The notes below the pieces were generated by a model, which saw only the letters and a list, made by a program, of their open reading frames with translations, did not search any database and had not been told where the DNA came from. A DNA stretch of 64,000 bases, taken from NCBI RefSeq assembly GCF_025698545.1, contig NC_068569.1, positions 15,066,001 to 15,130,000 on the forward strand. Reading direction: 5' to 3'. How positions within the stretch are numbered: the stretch's first letter is position 1; every line of letters starts with the position of its first letter. This DNA is from Gossypium raimondii (Eukaryota; Streptophyta; Magnoliopsida; Malvales; Malvaceae). Position numbers and translations under genes: made by a program. Of the stretch, positions 14,950-27,181 are shown piece after piece.

Positions 14950-16185
14950 TCCTATATATATATATATAAAGCTAAAGTCATTCAATTAATGGTTTGTTTT
15001 CCTTTCTTTGTTTGGCGTGATATTACTATGATTGATGATTGCTTGTATTGTATCAAGTTTGAGTATATAATAGCGAAATAATAAAGAAGTTTGTATAATT
15101 CTCTTTGCTTTCGATTATGTTACCTTGTATTTAAATTCTATACGTGTGTTCTTCATGGGTTTTGGACCAGCTAGCTTGGGACTTGACACTTGGAAGGTGG
15201 AAACTAACTAAGAAATCATTTTAGAAGAGCATTGAAATTATTGTTAAATGTTGTCATTAGAAATTTGGATTTTGAGTTATCTCAAAGAAAAATAAAGATT
15301 TGTTGCCGAGAAAACAAAAGAAAGAGTACAGTGAGAGAAAAAAAGAACTGATAAGGATTTATGAAAAAAAATCCTGGGGATGTCGCATTTTAACAACAGC
15401 ACGTGTAAGATATCTAAAAATACGTATATGGTGGAGCAAGCAAAAATGTATGATCACGACTTATCACTAGAAAAATGTTTGCTTTTGCCACGTCAACCAC
15501 TTCAAAAATACATACGCTTTAAGTTTAAGCAGCAAACCTGAACCTGGAATTTTCTTCTGCTCCATTGGGATTTTTTCCTGCGCATGTCAGAGGCCTTCAA
15601 AGACTATGATTGACTTCAAATTCAGAGGCATCTTATTAGGATAAAAATGAATCACATTATTATAGTAGTTGTTAATGTCATATAATTACGAAAAAAGTGG
15701 GGAAGAAAAATGTGACAGCTTACAGATTGAATTGAACCAATTCATGCGAACAAGACATCCCCTAAAACAATGAGATTCTTGAACGATCAAGCAAGCAATA
15801 ACTGAAGTTTTATTTAGACGACATTCCACATGGGCGTCGTGTTATTTGGGGAAAAAAAGAAATCTTGTCTGAGAGTTTTTCTTCACATGACTTGACATCA
15901 ACGTTGGAACCCGTCAGGGAATGTGTTGAAAAAATTCAAAGCGAAACACAAGTTTGATATGTTGATATTATTAGTATAATCTTGTCGAGAATGGAATATG
16001 ATTGTACATGATGTATGTTGATCTACCCTTTTTTGTTTCATCACTCTGCCATGCCATGTTTACACACAACTCACACCATGCGTATTGATCCACTAGTGTG
16101 ATACCTTTCCTTTTAAGGCTATAACTTTGGTGAGAAACCAACAAAACTTTTTCACTACCGTTTAATATTCAATCCTTTCTCTTGC
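14950..16185. other. Spacer between the two GASA genes
   Basis: About 1.2 kb holding the 3' flank of copy 1 and the promoter of copy 2. No reading frame or defined repeat was recognised. Short ACGTG cores near 15400 (GCACGTGTAAG) could be bZIP sites; that is inference. Confidence 0.5.
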
Positions 16186-16193
16186 TATAAATA
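16186..16193 (+). promoter_or_regulatory. TATA box of the second GASA gene
   Basis: TATAAATA preceded by GC, exactly 85 bp before the ATG at 16271, the same arrangement as copy 1. Confidence 0.8.
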
Positions 16194-16270
16194 CCAGGCC
16201 AGGCCGTGTGGATCTACCCACCTACTTGTGGTTTTACAAGTTAGCTGTTGTTTTTGAAATCCAACTGCAA

Positions 16271-16775
16271 ATGGCCATCTTCAAGTCTCTTTTGACTTCC
16301 CTGCTTCTTTCTCTGTTTTTACTTCGCTTTGCTGAGTCATCCGATCCACTGGTAAGTGAAAGTACTAGCATTTCTAAATTATGTGCTTACAGTCACCATT
16401 GAATGAAGTTTCAGACTGTGGGCTCACTTGTATGTTTACAGGTGATCGAGAACATGGTGGAGGAGAACTCTTTCAATGATAAGAAAATAGGTAATGATCA
16501 TAACCTACTTCTTCATCTTATAATAATAACAATTCGGTTATTATTTAAGTTTTATGTATGTGATATTGTTGCATATGTTTATGGTTTAATTAGATTGCGG
16601 TAGGGCTTGTGCTGAGAGATGCAAGTTATCGTCAAGGCCTAACCTTTGCAAGAGAGCATGTGGGACATGTTGTTCTCGTTGCAACTGTGTTCCTCCGGGC
16701 ACCTACAATAACTATGATGTGTGTCCTTGCTACCGTGACATGACCACCCATGGCGGCAGACACAAATGCCCATAG
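16271..16775 (+). CDS. GASA: Gibberellin-regulated GASA/Snakin peptide, copy 2, 103 residues
   Basis: Second member of the tandem pair. Exons are 16271-16351, 16442-16490 and 16594-16775 (312 nt), with intron positions and phases identical to copy 1 and exon 3 exactly the same length (182 nt). The signal peptide has the core LLTSLLLSLFLLRF. The linker is acidic (VIENMVEENSFNDKKI), unlike the basic proline linker of copy 1. The mature domain keeps all 12 cysteines (CGRACAERCKLSSRPNLCKR...GTCCSRCNC...CPCY...RHKCP). The pair therefore diverged most in the linker and least in the cysteine domain, which fits a duplicated peptide gene under constraint. An upstream in-frame ATG at 16208 would add 21 residues ahead of the signal peptide and is unlikely to be used. 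Confidence 0.95.
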
Positions 16776-19700
16776 CCTAAAACTCCTCTTCATCAGCCTG
16801 TCGTGCTTCAAACTCGTAGTAAATTATATAATAAGAATGTGATGATCATAATAACGAATCACAATATAAGGCATGGTTGTAACTACTTGAGCTTTAATTA
16901 TAGTGAAGATATATATGTTTCTCGCTTCCTTTTGTCTTTAATTACAAGTGATTCTTGGATTATATATATATGGTGTGTCGGAAATGTGTTTTTTGACCCC
17001 ACTACTGATGGAATGCGTAGGATTACTGGGGATTACTGTCCCAACGATAACAAAGCATTTATTAGTAGTATTAAATGGAGGAAGCACTAACACTTTGGAG
17101 AGGGCAGAGTCAGCATTAATTACTGAAAATTTGTTGGTCGCTTTTTTTATTCGTAAATATTAACTCCTTGATTACTTAATATTTAACTAAAATTAAATTT
17201 TATTATGTGATTGAATAGTAATACGAAAAGATAACTTGTATCAATAGGTAATCTTAAAGGTTTATAATATGATACATTGAAATTGAGCAAATTAGTTAAA
17301 GGATTATTATGTTGTCTATCAAATCCAAATAAGTAGATACCTTGTTTGAGTATCAAAGTGGTTAATTTCGAAGATAGAAACATAAATATAATTGTCAATA
17401 TTGATTCTAATAATTCTAGATACAAGTGAAATTAGTTCTAGATCAATTTATAGATTAATTCACTTGTGATGTTTTTAATGTAACTTACCTCAATCCTAAG
17501 TAAGTAACTATATATGTGTGTTACTTGTATACTTTGAAGTATTAGAAGTTTGAATTTAAATAACTAAAGACTCAAAATTGGTACGTTAGGTATCGACTTA
17601 CGTATGACATAGTTTCATTTACAATAGTGAAATTTATATCCCAATAAAGGGTAGATGGTGTTCACTCATTAACATTACATGATAAATGACAAAGTAACGT
17701 GGTCATGGATCATTTGTTTAACACAAATAATTTAATTACTATTTGTTAGTAATTGCTTTTTTCATGAAAGAAGGTGTAATAGTTATTATGAGATAAAATA
17801 AAATCATATCTGATAAACAAATTTAATCCAAAGAGATTAAGGATATCCCATGATGGTAACACACTTATGACAATATCATTAGATAATAAGCACTTATTAA
17901 GTTGCTTTTGTAACGGTATATAACAGGGAGAGTTCAATCATGGTACTTTAGTAGAATGACTGACCCGCACGTGCGTGTGCATAGAAAACAAACAATTTTA
18001 CAAAGCAATTTAAAAGTGCCGTATTAATTGCAAGCATACAGTGTCAGTTGTAATATTTGTAGTGTCAATGGGACACTCGAATATCCCAAGGATTTCCAAG
18101 TGAGTAATTACTAATCTAATCGAATAAGAAATTATTAATGCAAACTCAACTTTAAATTGTTTATTAACTAAAATTAACCTATTAAATAAAATAACTAAGC
18201 TAAAACTTCTTCCTATTGTTTTAGATAATGTAAATGATTAAACGATGGTCGATTAATTAGTTGAGTGCTATTAAACTAATGAACCTACACTGATTATATT
18301 GTTGATCACTCTTAGCTAGGAATCTCCTCTCAGTCTCATCTTAGACTAAAAGTTATCACCTAAGATTACCTCTCGATCTCACCTAGGCATATAAATTACC
18401 TCTCAATCTCACTACCTGGCACAATTATATCAAACTATCTAAGGATAAACTCTCCTCTCGGTCTCGTTTATCTAGATTTTCCGCTAGAGGCGTCAATTCT
18501 AACGTATTAAGCATTCCGATATAACCGAACAACCAATCAATTAAGTATAGACACTAACTTAAGCTAGCAAACAACTAATCAACCAACCATCCAACAAATT
18601 TAGCACATACTCTAACTCAGAATCCAAATGAGCATTTTATTGTAAGCATCCAACATATTGTAAGCATAAAATGAAAATAGAGGGTTTAAGAAAATGCTTA
18701 TTCAATTGATTTCATCAATTGAAACTCAAGAGTTTGTTCATCCTTATTTACAAAATCTTTAACAATAAGGAAGAAAGAAAATTGTCACACTAAGATCTAA
18801 CCTAAAAAGAAACAAGAAAACTTAAACTAAAAATGAAAAGAAAAAGAAAAAAAAATCTAACCTAACCCTAACCTAAAACTAAGGAAAAGTTGATAAAAAC
18901 TAAAGCAAAAGGAGTCCCCCTTTCACTCAGCCAAAAATGACTTTAAATAGTTGATTACAACTCAAAATTTTGGACCAAAATGCCTCTAAGCGCTTAATTT
19001 TGATTGGTGTAGGTGTTGAACAAAAATTACCCCTACAATCATTTTTTGTCATGTCGGGCTCGGATATTGCGATATCACTGATAGTCCCCAAACGGGGTTT
19101 CCTTGATATTGGATATCATGATACTCAAAGAGGATGCCACAATACCACTGTAGGTGGTCTTCGTTCTCTTCATTTCAAGCATGTCTGAGGTGTTGCAACT
19201 TCCATACTTCGATGTCGTGATACCCTTGCCTTTGGTGATGTTTTAGCTTAAGTTCAGGCCACAAACAAGCTCTTACAACACTCAATCAACCATTAGGGCC
19301 CCTAATGACACTCAATCAAAGGAGATATTTACACTTATTCAATTGTAAAAACCAAAATTAAGCTAAATTACTAAAAATCACTTAAATTGCTTAAAAACAA
19401 GCTCGTTAAGTGACACGGGAGCTTAATTTTAGCATATTAATCATTCCATGATTAAATAATGTTGTAATTAATAGATAAAGAGTCTGAACTTAATTACAAA
19501 TTATTTAAATCCTAATTATATAAATTTAATCAGTCCCTTCACTTGCTCGATGTAACCCTAAACCTAAAACGTAAAATTGTTAATATAGGAAAGTATGAAT
19601 ATCCAATAGTACTTACCTCTTATATGTACATTTTCTCAAAAATCAAGTCTCCATCCACTTAAAATCATTCTCACAGTAGCTTAGAAGTTTCATTTCTCAT

Positions 19701-20167
19701 CATTTCCTCATTTGTACTACACCAAAATTCAATCAAATATTAACATACAAGACTCCCAAATTCTCTCATACAATAGAACTCAATATTAAAAAAAAATACA
19801 ATTTCTTATCAATAAAAGCTTTTTCTCCTTAATTTAAATTTTCTCTTTCAATAACCCATAAATCCTAAACTTGAAATTGTGCAATGAATTAAAGAACTAA
19901 ATTTAAAAAATGATTCTCCACTTGATTTTTGGGTTGAATTTTACTTAAGTTTAAGAAAAATAGGAAAAGTTAGGGGGAAGGGAAAGAGCACTCTCTTGCT
20001 TCCCCCCTCGAATCAACATATAATTTTTCTTTTCTTTTTCTTAATGGCCGAATGACCCCTTAAACAAAAAGCCAATCGGGCTTTCTAATTCTATGGCCTA
20101 AACGGCCATAGTGAAAGTCATGCCCCACCAATCACACACATACATATATATATACTTCTTTAAACAT
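16776..20167. other. Intergenic DNA with decayed repeat sequence
   Basis: No gene is supported. From about 18300 to 18480 a phrase containing CTCTCGATCTCACCTAGG or variants recurs about five times at 35-60 bp spacing. From about 18890 to 19440 the text (ATATTGCGATATCACTG, GATATCATGATACTC) resembles degenerate LTR-retrotransposon non-coding sequence. Ends, target duplications and proteins are not visible, so family and age are open. An accessible fossil fragment is the most I can claim. Confidence 0.4.
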
Positions 20168-20191
20168 AAGAAGAAGAAGAAGAAGAAGAAG
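20168..20191. repeat. (AAG)n microsatellite
   Basis: Eight uninterrupted AAG units, directly abutting the target duplication of the LINE that follows. Confidence 0.93.
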
Positions 20192-20203
20192 TTGAAACTT
20201 GAT

Positions 20204-20952
20204 TTTTTTTATAGAATTAGAATTATAGAAATATTATCTAGTCGGAGCTGATAAGCAACTTTAGTAGTGGCATCATGAGAAACACGGAACCCAAGTGAAA
20301 ACCCTTTCATTAGATCTGCCAAGATATGGAAGGCAAAATTTGTTTCTCTTGGAATCTGCTTAATGACCACTTGCCAATTACACCTGCATAATTATTGGAT
20401 ATGTAATATCAAGTCTCTATTTGATTTTCCTTTAAAACCCCTATGAATACCTTTAATAGTCTGAGCATAATCAGTTTCAAGAATAACCTCCTTCCAATTA
20501 AAATCCCCATGCAAGATCAAGGTCGTCATAAATAGCCCAAAGTTTGGTTTTTTCACCTTACATCTTCCAATATTTCTCCCAATCCTCCAAAGCCATCTAC
20601 CATGTTCATCTCTTGTCACTGTTGTCGAAGATGCAAGGCCTAAAGACGGATTGCGGGCACCATCAACATTTATTTTAATAGAACCAGTAAGTGGTGGGAT
20701 CCACCTACAATTTGCACATAGATCTACCAAGTCTGCAAGGCTTCGACTCAATATAACTTATCTAACACCACATGATTGTATAATATTGGCAGCATCACAA
20801 GGGATCCCTTGAAAAATCATGAGATTCCTTTGTTTCCAAAGCCTCCCGTAGATAATACTAAAGAGAGATTGCCACATCACATCCTGATATTCTAAGCCAA
20901 AAGCATTCCTCAAGTTTACCAACATCCAATCCTGCAAGGAGTAAGAAAAAAA
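20204..20952 (-). mobile_element. 5'-truncated LINE with RNase H-like domain
   Basis: A plant L1-type non-LTR retrotransposon fragment inserted in minus orientation. It is flanked by TTGAAACTTGAT at 20192-20203 and 20953-20964, a perfect 12-bp target duplication. The T run at 20203-20210 is the complement of its short poly(A) tail, so only the last ~750 bp of the element arrived or survive. On the minus strand it encodes the end of the ORF2 product: GRLWKQRNLMIFQG, then WIPPLTGSIKINVDG and RDEHGRWLWRIGRNIGRC of the RNase H-like fold (RVT_3 type), then WQVVIKQIPRETNFAFHILA. In-frame stops follow GVR and HIQ, and the frame shifts briefly in the middle where KLWAIYDDLDLAWGF appears in another frame, so it is dead. 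The perfect duplication argues for fairly recent arrival. Confidence 0.88.
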
Positions 20953-20964
20953 TTGAAACTTGAT

Positions 20965-22036
20965 GTGTTGGGTGATCTACAAATTATTCTTAATTAAAAT
21001 AAAAATTCAATCCCTTGTCAAAAGTCCAAAATATCCTTTTGTAAAATATTTACGCTTTGAGTCTTCGTATGTTTTTCAAACGTCCAATATAATTAATTTT
21101 TCGTAACTTCATATTTCTAATCATTCTCGCTAATTCATTTTTCAATAAATTCAATTTCAATAATTTAATATCAATTTAATATTATAAATCAATTATAATA
21201 TAGTCCGAAATGATAAAATACTCTCTTTTACCCATTTTTGCCTCAATGCTCAATTCTTTTACAATAATTCATCATTAATCAAACCAAAATTCCATAATTC
21301 TCATTTAATACTTGGTAACCTCTTTGGGTACTAAAATCATATCATTATCCTTTTTCGATAAAATTACTAAATTTACAATTTAATCTTTATACTATCAAAT
21401 ATTCCTAATTTGATCTCAAAGGTGATTTTCATCTCACTAATTCATATTCCAATTTACTCTCAAGTCAAACAACCAATAAAAATTCTTATTTTCCTTTTGG
21501 TTGAATATCATTTTACTCCAACTTTTCAAATTTGAGATCTAGTCCTTTTATCACATTTCATTTCTAAAATTATTTTCATAATTTTTCATCTCAATTATCA
21601 ATTGTGTTTCCATAAGGTTACTTTATCTAACTCATTTTTAAATTTTCTCATCAATTCACTGTATTTGTTATCAAAATAGTGCCACATGTCAAATCGAAAT
21701 TTTTTTGGGATGTTAAATCTAGTTCTCACATAAAGAAATTAACTTTTCCAGTAAAAGTTAATAAAAGTTTTGAATCTATATGTTCAGTTCATTTTGTTTG
21801 AGTCCATATTCAAAGCAATTCGAGATTTGAGGATAGCAGAGAAGATCATTTGGTAGAAAATTAGGAAACAACTTAGGTTGTTTCGCATAAAGTACAAGTA
21901 ATAATTTAATTAGGGTTTATTACTATAAATATCACATAGAAAAAAAATTTAAACATTCATTGTGCCTAAAAGCACTATTTTTTAAATCAATTTTCTAACA
22001 CATCTTTCATCCATTTTTGAGGAAAGCAGTGATAGA
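20965..22036. other. AT-rich intergenic DNA, nothing recognised
   Basis: No reading frame with a domain, no repeat with defined ends. Confidence 0.5.
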
Positions 22037-22041
22037 TTTCG

Positions 22042-24915
22042 TGTAACACCCCTTAACCGTATCCAACACCGGAATAGGGTACGAGGCCTTACCAAAACAC
22101 ATACACTTGTAAACGTATTTAACCGAGTTATAAAATTTCATCAAAATTAAAACTTTCAAAATAATTAACATGTTTCTATAACTTTTCACAATATATCCTC
22201 AAAATATTATAATCATAATAATTAGGGCTCATGAGACCCGATACATACTCATGCAATTTAATGCTTCATTTCCATTTCATTCAATTCGCAATTTCTCATG
22301 CTCATAATTTAAATCATATCACTAGCAATTTCCATTTAATTCACGTACAATTCAATGACATCAAATTCAAAACTAATACGTATTTACCATTTAACTCAAT
22401 GTTTATTGATTATACCATTCAATAACACATTTATGAAATTCTCAATTTAGCAATGAAAATATCACTTTAGTTTGAATAACAACATCGTCCTGATATAAAT
22501 ACACTACCACTTATCCATTTACTTTAATTCGTTCGGGCCCATTTGTCACTTACCATCCTTAATCAAATTAGGGAACGGTCACGGAAAATTGAGTACTTCA
22601 CTTTCACTTTGCCATAGTATAACTATGGTCTTACGTATGATCACTTATCACTTGTCCCGATCGATAAGTGTAGCCACCTATCACTTTGTTTCTTGATCGA
22701 TAAGTGTAGCCACTTATCACTTTGTCTCTTGATCAGATAAGTGTAGCCACTTATCACTTTGTTTCTTGATCAGATAAGTGTAGCCACTTATCACTTTGTC
22801 TCTTGATCAGATAAGTGTAGCCAAGCTATCACTTATCACTTTTCACTTGTCACTTGATCGATAAGTGTAGCGAAGCTATCACTTATCACTTTCCACTTTC
22901 CACTTGTCACTTGATCGATATAAGTGTAGTGAAGCTATCACTTATCACTTTGTCACTTGATCGAAGTACTCAAATCCGCGTTCCGCTCAATTTGATCATT
23001 TATTCATATATCAGGCTTACCAACATGTGTTAATTCATAAACCATTCATGGTATTATTTCATGCCAAATCATATACTGAATATACCATGCACACATACTA
23101 TGAAACTTTATTTTCACACATGAGCTTAAACCATGACCAATAATGCACAAAAATAAGCATCATTCATATTTCATCGTTTATGAGTTATAATCAAACATAT
23201 GACCATTTATACACGAATCATTCATATATTTCCCAATTTTCCTCCTCCTCCTCTCCATTCCACATCCTTAATGTGTATACCACACTTAAACAACATTAAC
23301 CATAATTTCAATATTCACTAACATGTATATTCAAAGCTGTTTATCCGAGTCAGAGTCACTAAATTATTTTTATCCGGAGCTACAGAGCTCCAAATTAAGA
23401 TCCGTTAATTTTCCTGAAATTAGACTCACATATCTTCATACCATAAAATTTTCATAATTTTTGGTTCAGCCAAATAGTACAGTTTATTCTTTAAAGTTTC
23501 CCCTGTTTCGCTGTCTGACAGTTCCGACCACTTTTCACTAAAAATTAATTATCTCATTGTACAGAATTCGGATGATGTTTTAGCTTGTTTCTTCTAAAAA
23601 TAGACTCATTAAGGATTCTAACCATATAAACTATAACTCATAATCATTTTTTTACAATTTTTAATGATTTTCCAAAGTCAGAACAGGGGAACCCGAATTC
23701 ATTCTGACCTTGTCTCACAAAATCTATTATATCTCATGATTTACAATTCCATTGCTCACATCATTTCTTTTATAAGAAACTAGACTCAATAAGCTTTAGT
23801 TTCATATTTTATTCATCCTCTAATTCAATCTCTACAATTTTTGGTGATTTTTCAAAGTTACACTACTGCTGCTGTCCAAAACTGCTTTAGTGCAAAATGT
23901 TGATTTCCATTTTGCCCCAAATTTCACAGTTTATACAATTTGGTCCTTTCTCAATTAACCCTCAATTAATCTAATTTTCTCAATTAGTACTTTACTAGAC
24001 ATTATAAGTTGTTACACAACTATTGAAATTCAGAATTTCCACATATAACTCTATCTTCAAACTCTTTTACTATTAGGTCCCAAACATTCACTTTCTATTC
24101 AATTCTTTCAATAAAATCAGCATATGAACAATTTAAAGCTCTAATTTCATGCTAAATCATCATATATTTCCAGCACATATTCATATCAACTTTCAACTTC
24201 TTTCATAAAATCAAAAACTAATGAATTTAACAAGTGGGCCTAGTTTGTAATAAAAATATGAAGAACCAGCTTGAAGAAGCCCTTCCATGGTGTTTTAGCT
24301 GATGAGAATTCAGAAAAATGAAGAGAAATCTAGATAATTCCACTTGGGTCCTAACTTTATTAAGCAAATTTTGCAATTTTCCAATTTTGCCCTTAATTCT
24401 CCTTACTTTCTTGCTGATTTCATGCCTCTGCCGTCCAGCCCAAATAGACCTTGGGTCTATTTGTCTTTTAAGCCCTCTTCCTTTTATCATTTAAGCTATT
24501 TAATCATTTCCCAAAATTTTGCATTTGTTACAATTTAGTCCTTTTTGTTCAATTAATTATCGAACTTTAAAATTTCTTAACGAAACTTTAATACTAACTT
24601 TTTAACACTCCATAAATATTTATAAAAATATTTATGGCTCAGTTTAAAATCCCCGAGGTCTTGATACCTCATTTTGATTCTAATTATTTTAATATTTATT
24701 TCTAGTGCACTATTCACTATTTCAAAAATTTTCCTAACTTCATATTTAACTTATACTTACTAAATTAATAATATTTTCTACCCATTTGTCGAATTTAGTG
24801 ATCTCGAATCACCGTTCCGACACCTCTGAAAATTCAAGCCATTACATTTTTTTTTTCGTCGGATTTGTGGTCCCGAAACCACTGTTCCGACTAAGCCTAA
24901 AATCGGGCTATTACA
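22042..24915 (-). mobile_element. Solo LTR of a retrotransposon, 2.87 kb, probably Ty3/Gypsy
   Basis: A fossil long terminal repeat. It starts TGTAACACCCC, ends GGGCTATTACA (the TG...CA ends of an LTR), and is flanked by TTTCG on both sides (22037-22041 and 24916-24920), a perfect 5-bp target duplication. No gag or pol sequence lies within or beside it, so it is best read as a solo LTR left by recombination between two LTRs. On the minus strand it starts TGTAATAGCCCGATTTTAGG, which resembles LTR starts I associate with Gypsy-class elements in cotton; this sets the strand and family by inference. It contains a minisatellite (22640-22967). About 55 bp of the end region is present twice in diverged form (near 24795-24850 and 24855-24915). 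With one LTR, age cannot be estimated, though the exact target duplication suggests it is not very old. Confidence 0.8.
22640..22967. repeat. Minisatellite with hairpin-forming units inside the solo LTR
   Basis: Seven to eight head-to-tail units of about 36-58 bp. Each carries GATAAGTGTAGC followed by CACTTATCACTT or a close variant, so each unit contains GATAAGTG and its complement CACTTATC and can fold on itself. The last units are longer through extra copies of CACTT. Unit-length variation suggests ongoing slippage or unequal exchange. Confidence 0.88.
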
Positions 24916-24920
24916 TTTCG

Positions 24921-26920
24921 TGTTTGTAGATCATTGCCTTTGCAGTTACCTTGCGACGAACGCTTCTGAATTAGAAGCTCTCTTCCACGTACGATGCATA
25001 GTAAACTCTATTTTTATTCTTTCAACTGCATGAAATATAATGAGACACTGTCTGATAAGATAATTAGTAAGAAAAGGGTATTTTAATGTCCATTGCTTCA
25101 TTATCACCTCTTAGTAGTGAAAAGATTTAAAAATGGCTAATTGTGTATGTTTAGACTTAACCTTTTCTTCCTTCTTTTGTTTTATTATAAAAGCATCTTT
25201 CTTTCAAATCCCCCTAGTTATGTTATTTGCTTAATTATTGGTCAATTTGAAGCAAAAAATGTAGGACATAGAAATAACATGCAAACCAGTTCCCTCGACA
25301 CAAAAAACAAATACAAATAGAAAGCTTAATCCAATATTAATAAAGTATCATTTCAAGGACTCCATTGGGTACGTGGGAAATGATTAGTAACACATTTTGT
25401 ATTATTAGTATGATATTAACAGTTTGAGGTTTTGAATCAGGCAATAGTAGAAATCATAACCAGGGTGACGAAAATAAAAAATCAAGTAGCAAAAATTAGA
25501 GTTGTGTTGGACATAAAAAAATGAAGTGTACTTATTGGTTAAGATTCAATATAGGATAGAACCTCGAGAGAGGAGAAAGCCTCAATGGATGAGTAGCTCA
25601 TCATGGAGTTTATCTAAGAAAACACCAAGAAGAGATCTTTTTGTTATTGCAAAAAGGCTTACCTTACCCGAAACGAAGTTAAAGAAAAGTAAAATTCCTG
25701 CATACACCGAAACTTGAGCTAGAACCCTAATGAGCCAAAGAGGCAACTTCCTAACTAGAGGCCCTCCGTACTCCTCCAGTTTATCTCAAACATTACCTAA
25801 AATCGAGTATCTCCGATTACCATTCAGCTCTTCCCCCGTCCATGTCTCGGATGGGGTGAACCGTCCTAAGACACCACCATTTTCTCTAGTATCAACACTA
25901 CTATAAGGTTGATCTATTGTGGTGTCATACTTGGATTTTGTAGCTACTTGTACAACAAGCCCAATTCTACTCTACTACAAAGTTTTTATACGATGTCTCA
26001 GGTGCAAGAAGCTTTGCAACAGATTATTTTAAGCATCTTTTGCACTTAAATAAAATACAAGCCTTCATCCATTGCCACCACAGTTAGTTTTCCGAATTTA
26101 GGTTGGACTCAAGTTCCGTTTACATTTTTAGAATTCATAAGATATAAGCAACTTGTATGTAACAATTCACGCTAATTTATTGAGTGTAGTTTGTTTCTGT
26201 TCGTTAAGTTCACAATTTTATTTATGTTTCATTTATTTTGAGATGATGAATCAAAAAGATTCTGGCTTAAATATGAGCGAGGGCTTGCAAATAATTATGC
26301 GGCAGAATACTTTGATAGAGGCAAGAAAGGCAATAATATTGTGTTCATGCATGAGATTAGGCCTCCGTCTTCCTTTGTACCTTGAAGCAATGGGTCGGGT
26401 GCTCGTGGGGACTAGTACATTTGGATGTCCTTGCCCTGCCGTTGCACTATATTTTCAGCTTCTTTGTTAGTCTTATTGTTTGACATTTGTCAAGGTCATA
26501 TTGCTTAATTGCCTCATGCCACTTGTCGACTCGATGAGACTTGGATTATAGGATCAATTACTTGCTTTGGGCTTGAAGCCTTTACGCTCAACTGATAAAA
26601 TAATTAAAAAACATAATTGATTTTTCCTCTATGGAAAGAAGAAGCCCAATTAGCCCATTAAAATGTTTAGTCCAGGTAATGATTAAATCTTTCGGCCTCA
26701 ACAAACCAGATGGAAACCAAAACAAACGTTTTAGATTATTTGTACATACAAAAGAACCAACACCCCAAGAAGGAAGAGACCAATCAAGTACTTTGAGGAA
26801 ACTGTATTAACAAAATGATGACCGAAGGAAAAGAGAAGAAAATATAATGAAGGAGAGTACTGTTACACCCAAGATTTATAATTTAACGTTTTGAGTAACA
26901 AAGGTATATATATTATATAA
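24921..26920. other. Intergenic DNA, no supported gene
   Basis: Short reading frames at 25526-25717 and 26153-26470 (both +) lack recognisable domains, and no splice partner extends them. The stretch 25550-25990 has a more even base composition than its surroundings and may be old repeat or pseudogene sequence, but I could not place it. Confidence 0.4.
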
Positions 26921-27181
26921 TCAAACCGAAACATCAGATTTTGGACCATCCAAACTCCCCTCTTGCGATGACTTGTTGAAGAACTCAATACAATCAGAAA
27001 TGGCCTCGGTGTAATGCGAGTGGGACGAGTAATACGATGAGCTGCACGAAGTCTTCGGTGGCTCGAACCTATCGCAGTTCTTTTGCTTGGGAGCCACACT
27101 CGACGTGCCAGAAGATCCAGCGGAAGGAAGAGAAAACAAGAGCCGCACAAGGATCTTGCGGAACCGATTAAAGAGCTTCAT
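26921..27181 (-). CDS. Small conserved plant protein, 86 residues, function unknown
   Basis: A single-exon gene. The protein begins MKLFNRFRKILVRLLFSLPS, an amphipathic basic-hydrophobic segment, followed by a serine-rich linker and the motif PPKTSCSSSYYSSHSHYTEA-ISDCIEFFNKSS. From memory this motif (PPKxSCSSYYS...HYxEAIxDCIEFFNKS) recurs in small plant proteins often labelled 'josephin-like', although the protein is far too short to hold a Josephin protease domain, so that label says little. The frame is open upstream to an ATG at 27373 (64 more residues). I chose 27181 because the family-like part starts there and the upstream part looks like translated leader. It could be a membrane- or lipid-associated regulator; that is inference. 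Confidence 0.72.
   Translation of the reverse strand: MKLFNRFRKILVRLLFSLPSAGSSGTSSVAPKQKNCDRFEPPKTSCSSSYYSSHSHYTEAISDCIEFFNKSSQEGSLDGPKSDVSV

Noticed and set aside
20192-20952. The RNase H-like frame considered as a host gene
   Set aside because: It lies inside target duplications with a poly(A) tail and has in-frame stops, so it is a LINE remnant.
25526-25717. 63-codon frame rich in basic residues, considered as a gene fragment
   Set aside because: No homology recognised and no exon context.
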